A stretch of DNA of 64,000 nt from Rhodobacteraceae bacterium LMO-JJ12 (GTDB lineage: Bacteria; Pseudomonadota; Alphaproteobacteria; Rhodobacterales; Rhodobacteraceae), in the NCBI GenBank assembly GCA_021555075.1, contig JAKGBX010000005.1, positions 54,922 through 118,921 on the forward strand. The letters are read 5' to 3'. The notes under the pieces were generated by a model that was given only the letters and a program-made list of their open reading frames with translations, searched no databases and was not told the DNA's origin. This document shows positions 6,892-15,103 of the stretch, piece by piece. Within the stretch, counting starts at the first letter, position 1; the number at the start of each line of letters is the position of its first letter. Both the position numbers and the translations under genes were made by a program.

Positions 6892-8903
6892 GCGCCGCCA
6901 TGGGAAAGGCGCGGATCGCCACGGGCGTCCTGTTGGTGACGCTGGTGACCGGGGCCATGGGCTATACCATCGCCTCGGCGGTACTGACCTACCAGGATCT
7001 AGGCTTCGGGGCCGAGATCGACTTTGCCTATATCGCGCAGAACTATCTGGCGATCCTCGATCGCCGCCCCGAGGATGCCCAGCTGATCCACCTGATCATC
7101 GGCAGCTTCGCCGCCGCCGGCATGATGCTGAGCCTCGCCCTCTCGGGGTCCGCTCTGACACGCTTTGGCCAGACCCATTGGCAGACTGCGCGCGAGATGA
7201 AGGCCAATGGGTTTTTCGGGGCGCCAGGGACCGGGTTCATCCTCGGCAAGCTGGGGACGCCGAGCTCCCGCGCCAACTACATTTGTTCGAAGGTTTTCCC
7301 GCATGCGCTGATCGTGGCGCCCACAGGCCGCGGCAAGACCACGGGCTTCGTCATTCCGAACCTGCTGACCTGGCAAGGCTCTGCCGTGACGCTCGATGTG
7401 AAGGGCGAGTGCTTTGAGGCCACGGCCCGGCATCGCGCAGCCCAAGGCGACAAGGTCTATCGCTTTTCCCCCACCGATTGGGAGGGCAAGCGCACGCACC
7501 GCTACAACCCGCTCCTGCGAATCTTCGAGTTGAAGGACCCTGCGCGGCAGCAGATGGAATTGCAGCTCCTGGCGACGCTCTTTCTGCAGAGCGATAACGA
7601 CAGGGTGCAGGGACTTCTGAAAGGTGGGATCGATCTCTTCGTGGCGGCAGGCCTGCTGGCCTTCCAGCGCAAGCGCCCGACTCTCGGCGAAATCTACCGC
7701 ATCGCCGCCTCGGGCGGGAACAAGCAGAAGGAGTACTTCGCGCGCGGCCATGAGGTGGATAACAGGGCCGCCAAGCTGATCTTCACCCGGCTCGCCTCGA
7801 CCAACAATGATACGCTGACCTCCTACGTCTCGCTCCTGATGACCTCGGGGCTCGATCAATGGCAGAACCCGGCCATCGACGAAGCGACGTCCGTGTCGGA
7901 CTTTGATTTCCGAACGATCCGCAAGAAACCCTTTTCGGTCTACCTCGTGGTCCAGCCGCTGATGGTGAAACCATTGGCACCACTGATCCGGCTCTTCTTT
8001 TCCGATCTCCTCTCCGCCATGCAGGAAAAGGATCCCGGGCCGGATGAGCCCTGGCCGGTGATGATCATGCTCGACGAGTTCAATCGCCTCGGCAAGATGC
8101 CCATCGTGGTCGAGAGCATCGAGACCTTGCGGACCTATCGTGGACATCTGGCCGTGGTCACGCAAACGATCCCCGCCCTCGATGAAATCTATGGCGAAAA
8201 CACCCGCCGTGCGCTGCAGGGCAACGCGGGCGTGAAACTTTATCTCACGCCCTCGGATGAGAAGACCGTCGAAGAGCTCAGCAAGGCTGTCGGCAAGACC
8301 ACGAAGACCGTCATCACGCGCTCGCAGTCCATTGGCAAAAACCCCTTCGAGGGCCGTAGCCAGTCCACCCGGACCGAAGAAAGCTCTCTCCTGCCCGAGG
8401 ATGAGGCGCGCCGCCTACCGCTCGATGAAATCGTCATGGTGATCGATGCCCAGATGCCGGTCCGTGCAAAGCGGATCCAATATTTTGACGACCGGCTGTT
8501 CAAGGCGATCCATGCGGCACAGACGGGGGAGCTGCCGTTTCCGAAGCCGGGGGGAGGGGGATCGCAGGGCACGCTGCCGCTGAGTGTGCGCGCCATGCCG
8601 ATGACGCCGCCGTCGGATGGGCCAGGGGGAACAGAAGCCGATGTGGAGAGGGCGAGCCAGGCTGGCGATGGTCAACCGTCAGGCCAAGCCGACGCCGCTC
8701 CAAAGAAGACCGCGCCTGTCGTTCAAGCCGTCATCGCCGAGGAACAGCGCCAGATGGAGATGGATTTTGGCAGCGGCGTCGCGGATTCTGAAGCAGCGAG
8801 CGTAGCTGATGAGGCGCAGATGCGCTCTGCAGTCGATGGCTTGGACGACATGGAAGCGATGCTGCAAGAGGGGGATGGCGGCGCAAAGCTGGTTGCTCGA
8901 TAG
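6888..8903 (+). CDS. virD4: VirD4 type IV coupling protein
   Basis: This 671-residue ATPase should link the relaxosome to the VirB channel at the inner membrane. Two N-terminal membrane segments (about residues 8-30 and 65-90) are followed by a Walker A motif, APTGRGKTTGF, and a Walker B motif, VMIMLDEFNRLGKM. The TQTIPALDEIYG block typical of the TraG/VirD4 family follows. The last 130 residues are acidic and low in complexity, as expected for a substrate-recruiting tail. The start is either TTG 6888, overlapping the relaxase stop, or ATG 6900 in the same frame. It is the last gene of the mobC-virD2-virD4 operon and converges with the cargo operon. Confidence 0.93.
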   Translation: MSAAMGKARIATGVLLVTLVTGAMGYTIASAVLTYQDLGFGAEIDFAYIAQNYLAILDRRPEDAQLIHLIIGSFAAAGMMLSLALSGSALTRFGQTHWQTAREMKANGFFGAPGTGFILGKLGTPSSRANYICSKVFPHALIVAPTGRGKTTGFVIPNLLTWQGSAVTLDVKGECFEATARHRAAQGDKVYRFSPTDWEGKRTHRYNPLLRIFELKDPARQQMELQLLATLFLQSDNDRVQGLLKGGIDLFVAAGLLAFQRKRPTLGEIYRIAASGGNKQKEYFARGHEVDNRAAKLIFTRLASTNNDTLTSYVSLLMTSGLDQWQNPAIDEATSVSDFDFRTIRKKPFSVYLVVQPLMVKPLAPLIRLFFSDLLSAMQEKDPGPDEPWPVMIMLDEFNRLGKMPIVVESIETLRTYRGHLAVVTQTIPALDEIYGENTRRALQGNAGVKLYLTPSDEKTVEELSKAVGKTTKTVITRSQSIGKNPFEGRSQSTRTEESSLLPEDEARRLPLDEIVMVIDAQMPVRAKRIQYFDDRLFKAIHAAQTGELPFPKPGGGGSQGTLPLSVRAMPMTPPSDGPGGTEADVERASQAGDGQPSGQADAAPKKTAPVVQAVIAEEQRQMEMDFGSGVADSEAASVADEAQMRSAVDGLDDMEAMLQEGDGGAKLVAR

Positions 8904-8964
8904 GGTGGCGGGCGCGTTCAGGAAGTTTGCAGCCGCATATTTAGGTCTGTCGTGTCGCATTCGC

Positions 8965-9687
8965 TCAGTGTTCTAAGCACAGCGACAGAATTTTTTCGGC
9001 ATAGACCTGAGACGCGTGTTCTACAGAGCTCTTCGTCACCAAAAATACCCACATCAAAAGCCCAATAATTGCGGCTCCGCAAAGCAGTGCCCCGAGAACG
9101 AACGCAGTCGACCCGCTCTCGAGATCATATAAGAAATATGCACTTCCAAGAGCCACCGTGGTGGTGATTGCAATGCCCAATGGTTTCAATCCGAGCAAAT
9201 TGCGCGCGAACCCATACGCAATGTTCTCATTCAACAGAAGGCTTGCTTCTGATTGCGGGCGGGTGTGCTCAAGCAACCAACGTACTGCTAGCAAGCGGTC
9301 ATCCTGAGCGTTCTTTGGGTCCTGGGTCTCATCAACTAAACTCGGCAAGATAATCTTGCTATGTTTCTCAATGTATGAGCGACACCTCGTCTTCATGGTC
9401 TTGGGTAAACGATCATCGGAAAGGGAAAGCAAAGACGCAGTATGCAGACGTCCAACTCGGCTGCCCATTTTGCGCTCAACATTTTGACCAAACTTACGCG
9501 CCAACCGCGTCAACGCGAACAGGACCCCGCAAGTGACGACAAATGCAGCTATGGTACCCAATTGGGTCCAAACAGCTGGAAACCAAACAAAGACAAAAAG
9601 GAGCGCGGGCAACAGCGTCAAAAGCGCCGGATTGAGACGGGCAGTCCTATCGTAGCGGTCCATACCGAACATCTTATCCATCTGCAT
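8965..9687 (-). CDS. Four-helix membrane protein of the E2-E1-JAB operon
   Basis: This 240-residue protein has two pairs of predicted membrane helices: about residues 19-38 and 43-65, then about 173-190 and 197-220. Between them is a soluble segment of roughly 100 mostly charged residues. I do not recognise the family. It is the third and last gene of the operon that begins with the metallo-beta-lactamase-fold gene, 17 bases after the E2-E1-JAB stop codon. In conflict systems a small membrane protein in this position is often the effector, but nothing in the sequence proves that here. ATG 9681 is an alternative start with better spacing to GAAGAG. Confidence 0.75.
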   Translation of the reverse strand: MQMDKMFGMDRYDRTARLNPALLTLLPALLFVFVWFPAVWTQLGTIAAFVVTCGVLFALTRLARKFGQNVERKMGSRVGRLHTASLLSLSDDRLPKTMKTRCRSYIEKHSKIILPSLVDETQDPKNAQDDRLLAVRWLLEHTRPQSEASLLLNENIAYGFARNLLGLKPLGIAITTTVALGSAYFLYDLESGSTAFVLGALLCGAAIIGLLMWVFLVTKSSVEHASQVYAEKILSLCLEH

Positions 9688-9704
9688 GAACTCTTCGATG
9701 AAAA

Positions 9705-12023
9705 TTAGGCATTTTCGTCTCCTCCGAGTTCGGAGGACAAGTCCACCGCCTCTGCGATAAGCTGACGGTACCCAGTTGGGGTTCTGATAATCATCAGAAC
9801 GGGAAACAGCTGTCCAATTGCAAGCTTGGCCGCTGTACTGAAATCAGTTGTAGAGGGACCAGTGGACGCAAGGTGATTGTGCCACGTTCCTAGCGCGTAG
9901 AGAGTGTTTCCCGAAGACTTGGATAATTGTGCGAGCTGATCACTCAAACCTTCGGTACCCAGAACAAACTCCGTTTTAGAAAATCTGCTATCGGGCGGAG
10001 CTGGAATCGTATCTACGACTTGAAAGACGTTACCGATGGCCGAGAAGCGCCCGACCAAAACACCGCCGGTTTCAGATCCCGGCTTGCGCGCAATTTCAGC
10101 GTCAATTTCTATCGTAACCCGGCGGGCAAGCCGCGTTTCAAGCGCGCCCATCTTGGGTCCTTTTACGATGGTATAGGGTTCAACGTTATGGCTTTCCCAA
10201 TTCTGGGAAAGACCATCGGCCTGCAGGTGCCCAATGTTGAATTGCCCACTTTCATCCACATACCTGCCGGAAAGCACGTCGCTTGTCAGCTTCGCGAGCG
10301 GAGCCGCCATCATAGAAAGCCGAGTGTCTGAGGCAATCATCGAGAAGCTCGAGCAACCTTGACCAATGATGATCTCGTCAGCGCTTTGGCCCATCACTTT
10401 AGATCGGAGTGCGTCGTCGCTCCGTAAATGGTGATAAAACTCGGTCATCAGGTCGCTGCTACTGGGGTTGGCGCTCTGGCCTGACACCGAGAAGAAACCA
10501 ATGTCACTATCACCCATTAGGCTTGCTTCCATCACCCGTGGTGTCTTGCCCTTCGCCCAATCTGTATAGCTCAGGGTTTCCCGCAAAACCGCAGAGGCGG
10601 TAGTGTTCAATAGTGCTTTGGATTTTTCGAGCTTCAGCTTTCTGCGAAGCTCTTTGGTACGCAGCACAGTGTTGGCATCAATCCGATACCCATCCGTCTC
10701 CTGCGCAAGTTTGCTGACGTCATGCGCAAATTCCCCAGCCTTGGAAGAGTAGAACATCGAATCCAAATCAGCAGAATACGGCAAGCAGGAATGTCGCGCG
10801 TAGTTGTGCGGTTCCATGGTGTCGTTGTCTATGACCGATATCGGGGCACGGCCGGACCGCGCGAGATGCATCGCAATTTTCGAACCTAAGCTTCCACAAC
10901 CTAGCATGGACCATGAAAGCCATTGCGAGCTGGGATCACCATGCGAGGTTCTTCTCAAGACATCGATCGAGATCGAATCTCTGTGGCCCGCCAAACGGAC
11001 AATCGCACTTGATGTCGGCTTGAGATCATCCACAGATTGGAATTCGATCACATATGGGCAGATTTCAAGAGGTGAGGCTTGGCCAATGAGATTGAACGGT
11101 CGGCGGGCGATCAATATCACTGTGACTGGCAACGCCTTTTTGATGGTATAGCCGTCGAGCTTCGAACGCAGCCACTTCATCCTCTCTGCCAGCATCTTGC
11201 CGCAGCCGTAGAGTTCAGCGCGTTCGTATAACTCTGCAACGTTGCCTACTGTCTCTGGAAGATAGCGGTCACAGATGATTGGCTTTCCGTTTGGATGCTT
11301 GCCGGGCCAGACAATCAGTCCGAGGCTAAACCCCGTCCATTCGTTGTCACCTTTCGGGACCTGTCCAAGGGATTTCAGTGTCTTTTCATCAATTTTGACC
11401 TGCTCATCGCCCTTTAGACAGATTCGATAGTAGGGGTCGGACTGACCCATCTGCGCAAAAACCCACGTACGGTGCCAAGTCCCGCCGGACCTACGTTTAA
11501 CTACACTCCGGATCTGCGAGGCATCTCCAACAATAAGGTCGTTCAAGTGGTCACGCCGAACAAATTCCCAACCATGTTTTGGATCATTCAGTTTCAGCAT
11601 CGCTGCTCGATCGAGCCAGTCCAGAAGTTGCTGGAGAAGCGCAAGAATACCGCCCCCGGACTGAATTAGCTCACGTGGAGATCCGAAAACGAGGCACGGT
11701 TCGGGCGCTGCACCGGCCGCACTTGGCTGTAAGTGAGGATGGGACCGGTCAAAGTCGTCCCGTAAACTCGGGCGCGGTGCAAACAGAGGGAAGGAGACAG
11801 GAAACGATAGTTTGACGGGCTCGACACGTCGTACTCCCGACGGGCTTTCGCCTCGAAACCGAGATGGAAGTTCCGTTTTGATTTGTAGAGTCACATCCAC
11901 CGGACAATCGTCATCAGCCCGCGACGCAATAGCTATGCCGATTACTTGAGGGTGCTTGTCCAGTGTGCGAATCGCACGGGCAATGGCTACGGGAACGGCT
12001 AGAAGATTATCGACGGTTACCAT
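9705..12023 (-). CDS. E2-E1-JAB triple-domain ubiquitin-like conjugation protein
   Basis: This 772-residue protein combines three domains. The N-terminal segment (about residues 1-170) looks like a prokaryotic E2: FPVSFPLF, then HPH (H95, H97), then a candidate catalytic cysteine in EPCLV (C110) and a LLDWL helix. The middle (about 365-600) is a ThiF/E1 adenylation domain with GCGSLG (375-380), the acidic IDND (398-401) and N407/R410. C557 in GQGCSSF may be the E1 cysteine. The C-terminus (about 630-765) is a JAB/JAMM isopeptidase with E651, H715, H717, S724 and D727 in the HxHx7Sx2D spacing. It would activate, transfer and remove a ubiquitin-like modifier, but no modifier gene is evident. 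It lies between a metallo-beta-lactamase-fold gene and a membrane-protein gene. Confidence 0.88.
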   Translation of the reverse strand: MVTVDNLLAVPVAIARAIRTLDKHPQVIGIAIASRADDDCPVDVTLQIKTELPSRFRGESPSGVRRVEPVKLSFPVSFPLFAPRPSLRDDFDRSHPHLQPSAAGAAPEPCLVFGSPRELIQSGGGILALLQQLLDWLDRAAMLKLNDPKHGWEFVRRDHLNDLIVGDASQIRSVVKRRSGGTWHRTWVFAQMGQSDPYYRICLKGDEQVKIDEKTLKSLGQVPKGDNEWTGFSLGLIVWPGKHPNGKPIICDRYLPETVGNVAELYERAELYGCGKMLAERMKWLRSKLDGYTIKKALPVTVILIARRPFNLIGQASPLEICPYVIEFQSVDDLKPTSSAIVRLAGHRDSISIDVLRRTSHGDPSSQWLSWSMLGCGSLGSKIAMHLARSGRAPISVIDNDTMEPHNYARHSCLPYSADLDSMFYSSKAGEFAHDVSKLAQETDGYRIDANTVLRTKELRRKLKLEKSKALLNTTASAVLRETLSYTDWAKGKTPRVMEASLMGDSDIGFFSVSGQSANPSSSDLMTEFYHHLRSDDALRSKVMGQSADEIIIGQGCSSFSMIASDTRLSMMAAPLAKLTSDVLSGRYVDESGQFNIGHLQADGLSQNWESHNVEPYTIVKGPKMGALETRLARRVTIEIDAEIARKPGSETGGVLVGRFSAIGNVFQVVDTIPAPPDSRFSKTEFVLGTEGLSDQLAQLSKSSGNTLYALGTWHNHLASTGPSTTDFSTAAKLAIGQLFPVLMIIRTPTGYRQLIAEAVDLSSELGGDENA

Positions 12024-12032
12024 GCAGCTGAC

Positions 12033-13205
12033 TCATGCCAAGTCTGACCCACAACCATGAGCATGTGCCTCGACTCCAAGAGCGGACGATGAAGAGATCG
12101 CGGCTGCCATTTTCAGGGAGGCGACTTTTGGACCATGTTCGGTGATTTCCATCTTTAGCGGCTTGTCACCTTTTTCGTCCTCTAAACACCGGAACTCCCC
12201 ATTGATTTCCGCTTCGCTCAGAATGGCTTCATATTCTTCCTTTGCGCGGATACAGGGCGGATCGTTGTCGTCGTCTATAACACTCTTACTGCTCGCCAGG
12301 ATTATTGCACCGCCGTTTGCTTGCGAAAGAGCTGATCGGGCATCTTCAGAAACTACCGCATCTTTTCCCTTTTTGGACCAGCTGTCGTGCGACAGTGACC
12401 GCCAGGAACAATGATGGGGCGCGATCAAGACATCATATGCAAGAACCTCGGGAGTTTCAGAATACTCTGCCCAAATTTTCTCCCAAATCGCCACTTCGGC
12501 GTCACCACCAAACAGGTACTGGGCGGCGTTTTCGGTATCATCTTTCGCAAGCGTAAACTGAGTGATGACACTAGAGTTGTTCTTGCTGAGCAACTCTTCT
12601 TCGTCTTCATCGTCCGTGACCGGCAGCGGAGCCAACAAGACCGCCTTGAAACTGTCATCTGCTACGCCGCAAATCTCGGAAAATGTCTCGCCCGTTTTGA
12701 TCAGAATGTCGGCCAAATCATCCGTCTTGCCGTCCGCATCCTCGCTCAGGATCAAAATTCTGCTTCCGTCTTCGATATCTTTGTCCTGGCGGAACATTTC
12801 AACGCGCCGGCGCGCTTCTGTCGCCCAAGCCTTTGCGTCAGCGCAAAGCTTGTTGGTACTGCTGGCACGTCTAAAAACAATTGGGGAAGACCACATCTCG
12901 CGAATTACGATCTTGTCGTCTTCGGGCGACCAATCCTCAATTTTGCCGAGATGAAAATGGTTCTGCAGTCCAGAGCAGTGATCCATGTCCGGATGCGTCA
13001 GCAAGAATGCATCGATAAACAGACGTCCGTCGCTGTCACGGTCAAGCGCTTTGCGAAGCTGTGCTCCAACATCAGGCACATCCTCATCTTTGTCATCAGC
13101 AGAGGCACTAATATTTATGTCTACGAGAATATAACGGCCACTCTGTGTTTTGATTAGGCTCATGTCACCATTGGCGACTTTGAAATGCGAAGTTTCGACG
13201 CTCAT
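12033..13205 (-). CDS. ComEC-like metallo-beta-lactamase-fold hydrolase
   Basis: This 390-residue soluble protein has the metal-binding HPDMDH (H71, D73, D75, H76) after a VDI strand. Later come a YLFGGDAE strand with the aspartate ligand and an IAPHHCS motif, as in the hydrolase domain of ComEC/Rec2-type proteins. It lacks a signal peptide or membrane segments. The substrate could be a nucleic acid or nucleotide; that is inference from the fold. It is the first clear gene of the cargo operon and ends 9 bases before the E2-E1-JAB gene. AAGGAG precedes ATG 13205, which overlaps the stop codon of a 43-codon frame (TGATG). Confidence 0.85.
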   Translation of the reverse strand: MSVETSHFKVANGDMSLIKTQSGRYILVDINISASADDKDEDVPDVGAQLRKALDRDSDGRLFIDAFLLTHPDMDHCSGLQNHFHLGKIEDWSPEDDKIVIREMWSSPIVFRRASSTNKLCADAKAWATEARRRVEMFRQDKDIEDGSRILILSEDADGKTDDLADILIKTGETFSEICGVADDSFKAVLLAPLPVTDDEDEEELLSKNNSSVITQFTLAKDDTENAAQYLFGGDAEVAIWEKIWAEYSETPEVLAYDVLIAPHHCSWRSLSHDSWSKKGKDAVVSEDARSALSQANGGAIILASSKSVIDDDNDPPCIRAKEEYEAILSEAEINGEFRCLEDEKGDKPLKMEITEHGPKVASLKMAAAISSSSALGVEAHAHGCGSDLA

Positions 13206-13336
13206 CAGTACTGCTCCTTAGCTTGGAAAACCTGAGTGACGCGCCTCCCACCGAATCGAACAAGTTTACGCTTTGTTCTTAACATAGTTGATCGAGGATA
13301 GCCTTTCAACAACATGTTGTGTCCCGCAATAGGCAT
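13205..13336 (-). CDS. Possible 43-residue basic peptide coupled to the hydrolase gene
   Basis: A short frame starting at ATG 13336 encodes a basic peptide ending in VRFGGRRVTQVFQAKEQY. Its TGA overlaps the ATG of the metallo-beta-lactamase-fold gene (TGATG), a common sign of translational coupling. The frame also stays open upstream into the antisense of virB6. The ribosome-binding site is weak. It could be a leader peptide, a real small component of the system, or chance. It does not look like a ubiquitin-like beta-grasp protein, being too short and too basic. Confidence 0.3.
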   Translation of the reverse strand: MPIAGHNMLLKGYPRSTMLRTKRKLVRFGGRRVTQVFQAKEQY

Positions 13337-13427
13337 CGCCAAAATTCCATTAATGACTATGGTCTGCTTTAAAAACCTGCGCCGCTGCGTTGATGGGATG
13401 CGCAGATGTCCACTTCGTTTCGCGCCA

Positions 13428-14507
13428 TCACCGCTTGCCAAGGCGTCCCAACCTTGAAAGCTGTGCCAGCATCCGGGCTCCTGCGCCGGTCCCGTCGCCG
13501 GGAGCAGCAGCGGTTGGCCCTCCCGCAGTATTGGGTCGGCTTGGCAACGCTTGCACACCAAAGAATTGTCGCGCCCGCAGAGCTGCGTATTCCGCGCCAG
13601 TCGCACCTCCGATGGCGTACCGGTTGTAGACTTGTTGGCTGCCTGCGAGTCCTCGGGCAAAGGCATAGCTTCCCCCGAATCCGGCCGAGAGTGCTGGCAT
13701 CATGATGTTTCCAGAAATCGCCCGAACCAGGAATGGCGTTGCTATGATGAATCCCTTTGCCATCAGCACCATCATGAAGAACGGAATGAGCGCACCGATG
13801 TTGGAGGCGCCTTCCGGGTCGCCCAGCTTAGCAAGAAGCGCACGCGAGACACCCGTGATGGTCGCGAACACGCCGGCAACGACGATCGGGTATATCGCGA
13901 AGGAAATCAGTGCCGAAAGCCAGCGTGCGAAATAATCCTTGGTCACCTCGAACAGGGTCAAGAAGATCATCACTGGCGCAATGCCAATTAGCAGAGCGAT
14001 CATGAGCCGGGACGCCACAACAATAAATGCCGCCAACCCGCCAAGAATCGAGAGCAGCAGAACCCCAAGTGTGTCAAGCAAGGCACCCGCCATCCAGTTC
14101 AGCTCAGATCCCGCAGCATTCAGATAATCCCCTAGCGCTGCAATCAGTTCGTCAAATTCCTCTGCAAAGGTACCGGACGGACCAGGTGATCCGCCGCCGA
14201 CAGAAGCCACAAGGGCGCCGGCAATGCTGTCAATTCCGTTCAGTATTGCTGAGGCAAGCGCATTGAACTGGACCCAGTTGGCCGCGAAGACCCCTATAAG
14301 TCCGACCTTCACGGCCAGCCAAAAGGCAGTTCGGCCGTCCATGGCGCGATACTGGTAGATCATGTTGATGAAGACCAGAATGACAACTAGTGTTGTTCCC
14401 AGAACCAGCAACGTGCCGACCGTTGCGGCGACCGCGCCGAATTGCGTCTCGGCAGCGGTATTGAGATAGCCTTCAGCGGTTTCCACGAAATAGGTGACGA
14501 CACTCAT
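13428..14507 (-). CDS. virB6: VirB6 type IV secretion inner-membrane channel protein
   Basis: This 359-residue polytopic protein has a periplasmic N-terminus, two early membrane segments (about residues 27-48 and 60-80), a loop, and further segments around 140-180, 190-215 and 240-265. The W in NWVQFNALA and the LLIGIAPVMIFLTLFEVTKDYFARW block are typical of the VirB6/TrbL family. It would form part of the inner-membrane pore. Unusually, it is the last virB gene, after virB11. The long C-terminal tail is glycine- and alanine-rich. The unrelated cargo operon starts 223 bases downstream. Confidence 0.88.
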   Translation of the reverse strand: MSVVTYFVETAEGYLNTAAETQFGAVAATVGTLLVLGTTLVVILVFINMIYQYRAMDGRTAFWLAVKVGLIGVFAANWVQFNALASAILNGIDSIAGALVASVGGGSPGPSGTFAEEFDELIAALGDYLNAAGSELNWMAGALLDTLGVLLLSILGGLAAFIVVASRLMIALLIGIAPVMIFLTLFEVTKDYFARWLSALISFAIYPIVVAGVFATITGVSRALLAKLGDPEGASNIGALIPFFMMVLMAKGFIIATPFLVRAISGNIMMPALSAGFGGSYAFARGLAGSQQVYNRYAIGGATGAEYAALRARQFFGVQALPSRPNTAGGPTAAAPGDGTGAGARMLAQLSRLGRLGKR

Positions 14508-14513
14508 GGAGAC

Positions 14514-14918
14514 CTACCAGTTTCCGGTGGCTTCGCAGATAGGCATGGCTTCGCGTCGAAGCTCATTTGCTTGGCGTCGGTATGCGGAAGTCGCTTCCAC
14601 GATGTCCCAGTATTCAGATGCGGCGAAATGCTCGATGTATACGCGTTCGGCTGCTGCCCAAGATGGATACCGCGTGGGACAGTCGCAGTTTTGCGATTCT
14701 ACGACGCGCTCCATGCTTTGAGCCCGATATATCTGTTGGATTAAAAGGCGCTTATAGGATTCGCGCACATTGATGTTCTGCATCCACTTCGGCTCAGGTG
14801 GCTGGTCTGGGCAAACATTTGGGTGGTTGTCGAGCGTCGGGATCAGGTTCCGCTCGGCTACGCCAGCAGTTGTGCCAAAGATCAAGAGCAGGCCAGCGAC
14901 TGCGATAGCCCGTGTCAT
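14514..14918 (-). CDS. Exported protein of unknown function in the virB operon
   Basis: This 134-residue protein has an N-terminal signal peptide (hydrophobic IAVAGLLLIFGTTAGVA, cleavage near residue 21). The mature part is rich in charged and aromatic residues and has four cysteines (VCPDQPPEPKW, NCDCPTRYP and PICEATG), probably disulfide-bonded. I do not recognise the family. Its start overlaps the DUF4177 stop (ATGA) and it ends 7 bases before virB6, so it is part of the transfer operon and likely acts in the periplasm. Confidence 0.75.
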   Translation of the reverse strand: MTRAIAVAGLLLIFGTTAGVAERNLIPTLDNHPNVCPDQPPEPKWMQNINVRESYKRLLIQQIYRAQSMERVVESQNCDCPTRYPSWAAAERVYIEHFAASEYWDIVEATSAYRRQANELRREAMPICEATGNW

Positions 14919-15103
14919 TCCGATGCCGCCTTCATTGTACCAGTCTCACGCTTCAAGAAAGTGGTGTAGCCGTAGTCGCCGGCTTCGGCGGTGATAACCT
15001 CCCACCCTTCCGCGCCGCGCTCATTCAAAGCACGTCGCACCTCGTCGTAGTCCTTTTGCTTCTTCACCGGAAAGGACAGGATATCGTATTCAAAGGTTTT
15101 CAT
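14915..15103 (-). CDS. DUF4177 small protein
   Basis: This 62-residue cytoplasmic protein matches the DUF4177 pattern: an N-terminal strand (MKTFEYDILSFPV), a helix with LNERGAEGWEVI, and a terminal strand YTTFLKRE. Its function is unknown. It overlaps virB11 upstream and the exported-protein gene downstream by 4 bases each, so it is co-translated with the transfer genes. Confidence 0.75.
   Translation of the reverse strand: MKTFEYDILSFPVKKQKDYDEVRRALNERGAEGWEVITAEAGDYGYTTFLKRETGTMKAASE

Noticed and set aside
12411..13157. A 248-codon plus-strand frame inside the hydrolase gene
   Set aside because: It is the antisense of the metallo-beta-lactamase-fold gene, which has clear catalytic motifs and a ribosome-binding site.
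8965..13205. CBASS type II system
   Set aside because: Cap2 and Cap3-like activities are present, but in one fused protein, and no CD-NTase is adjacent. The nucleotidyltransferase-fold protein at 1697 belongs to a different family and is 7 kb away.
13205..13336. The 43-residue peptide as the ubiquitin-like modifier
   Set aside because: It is too short and too basic for a beta-grasp fold and does not end in GG or a similar tail.
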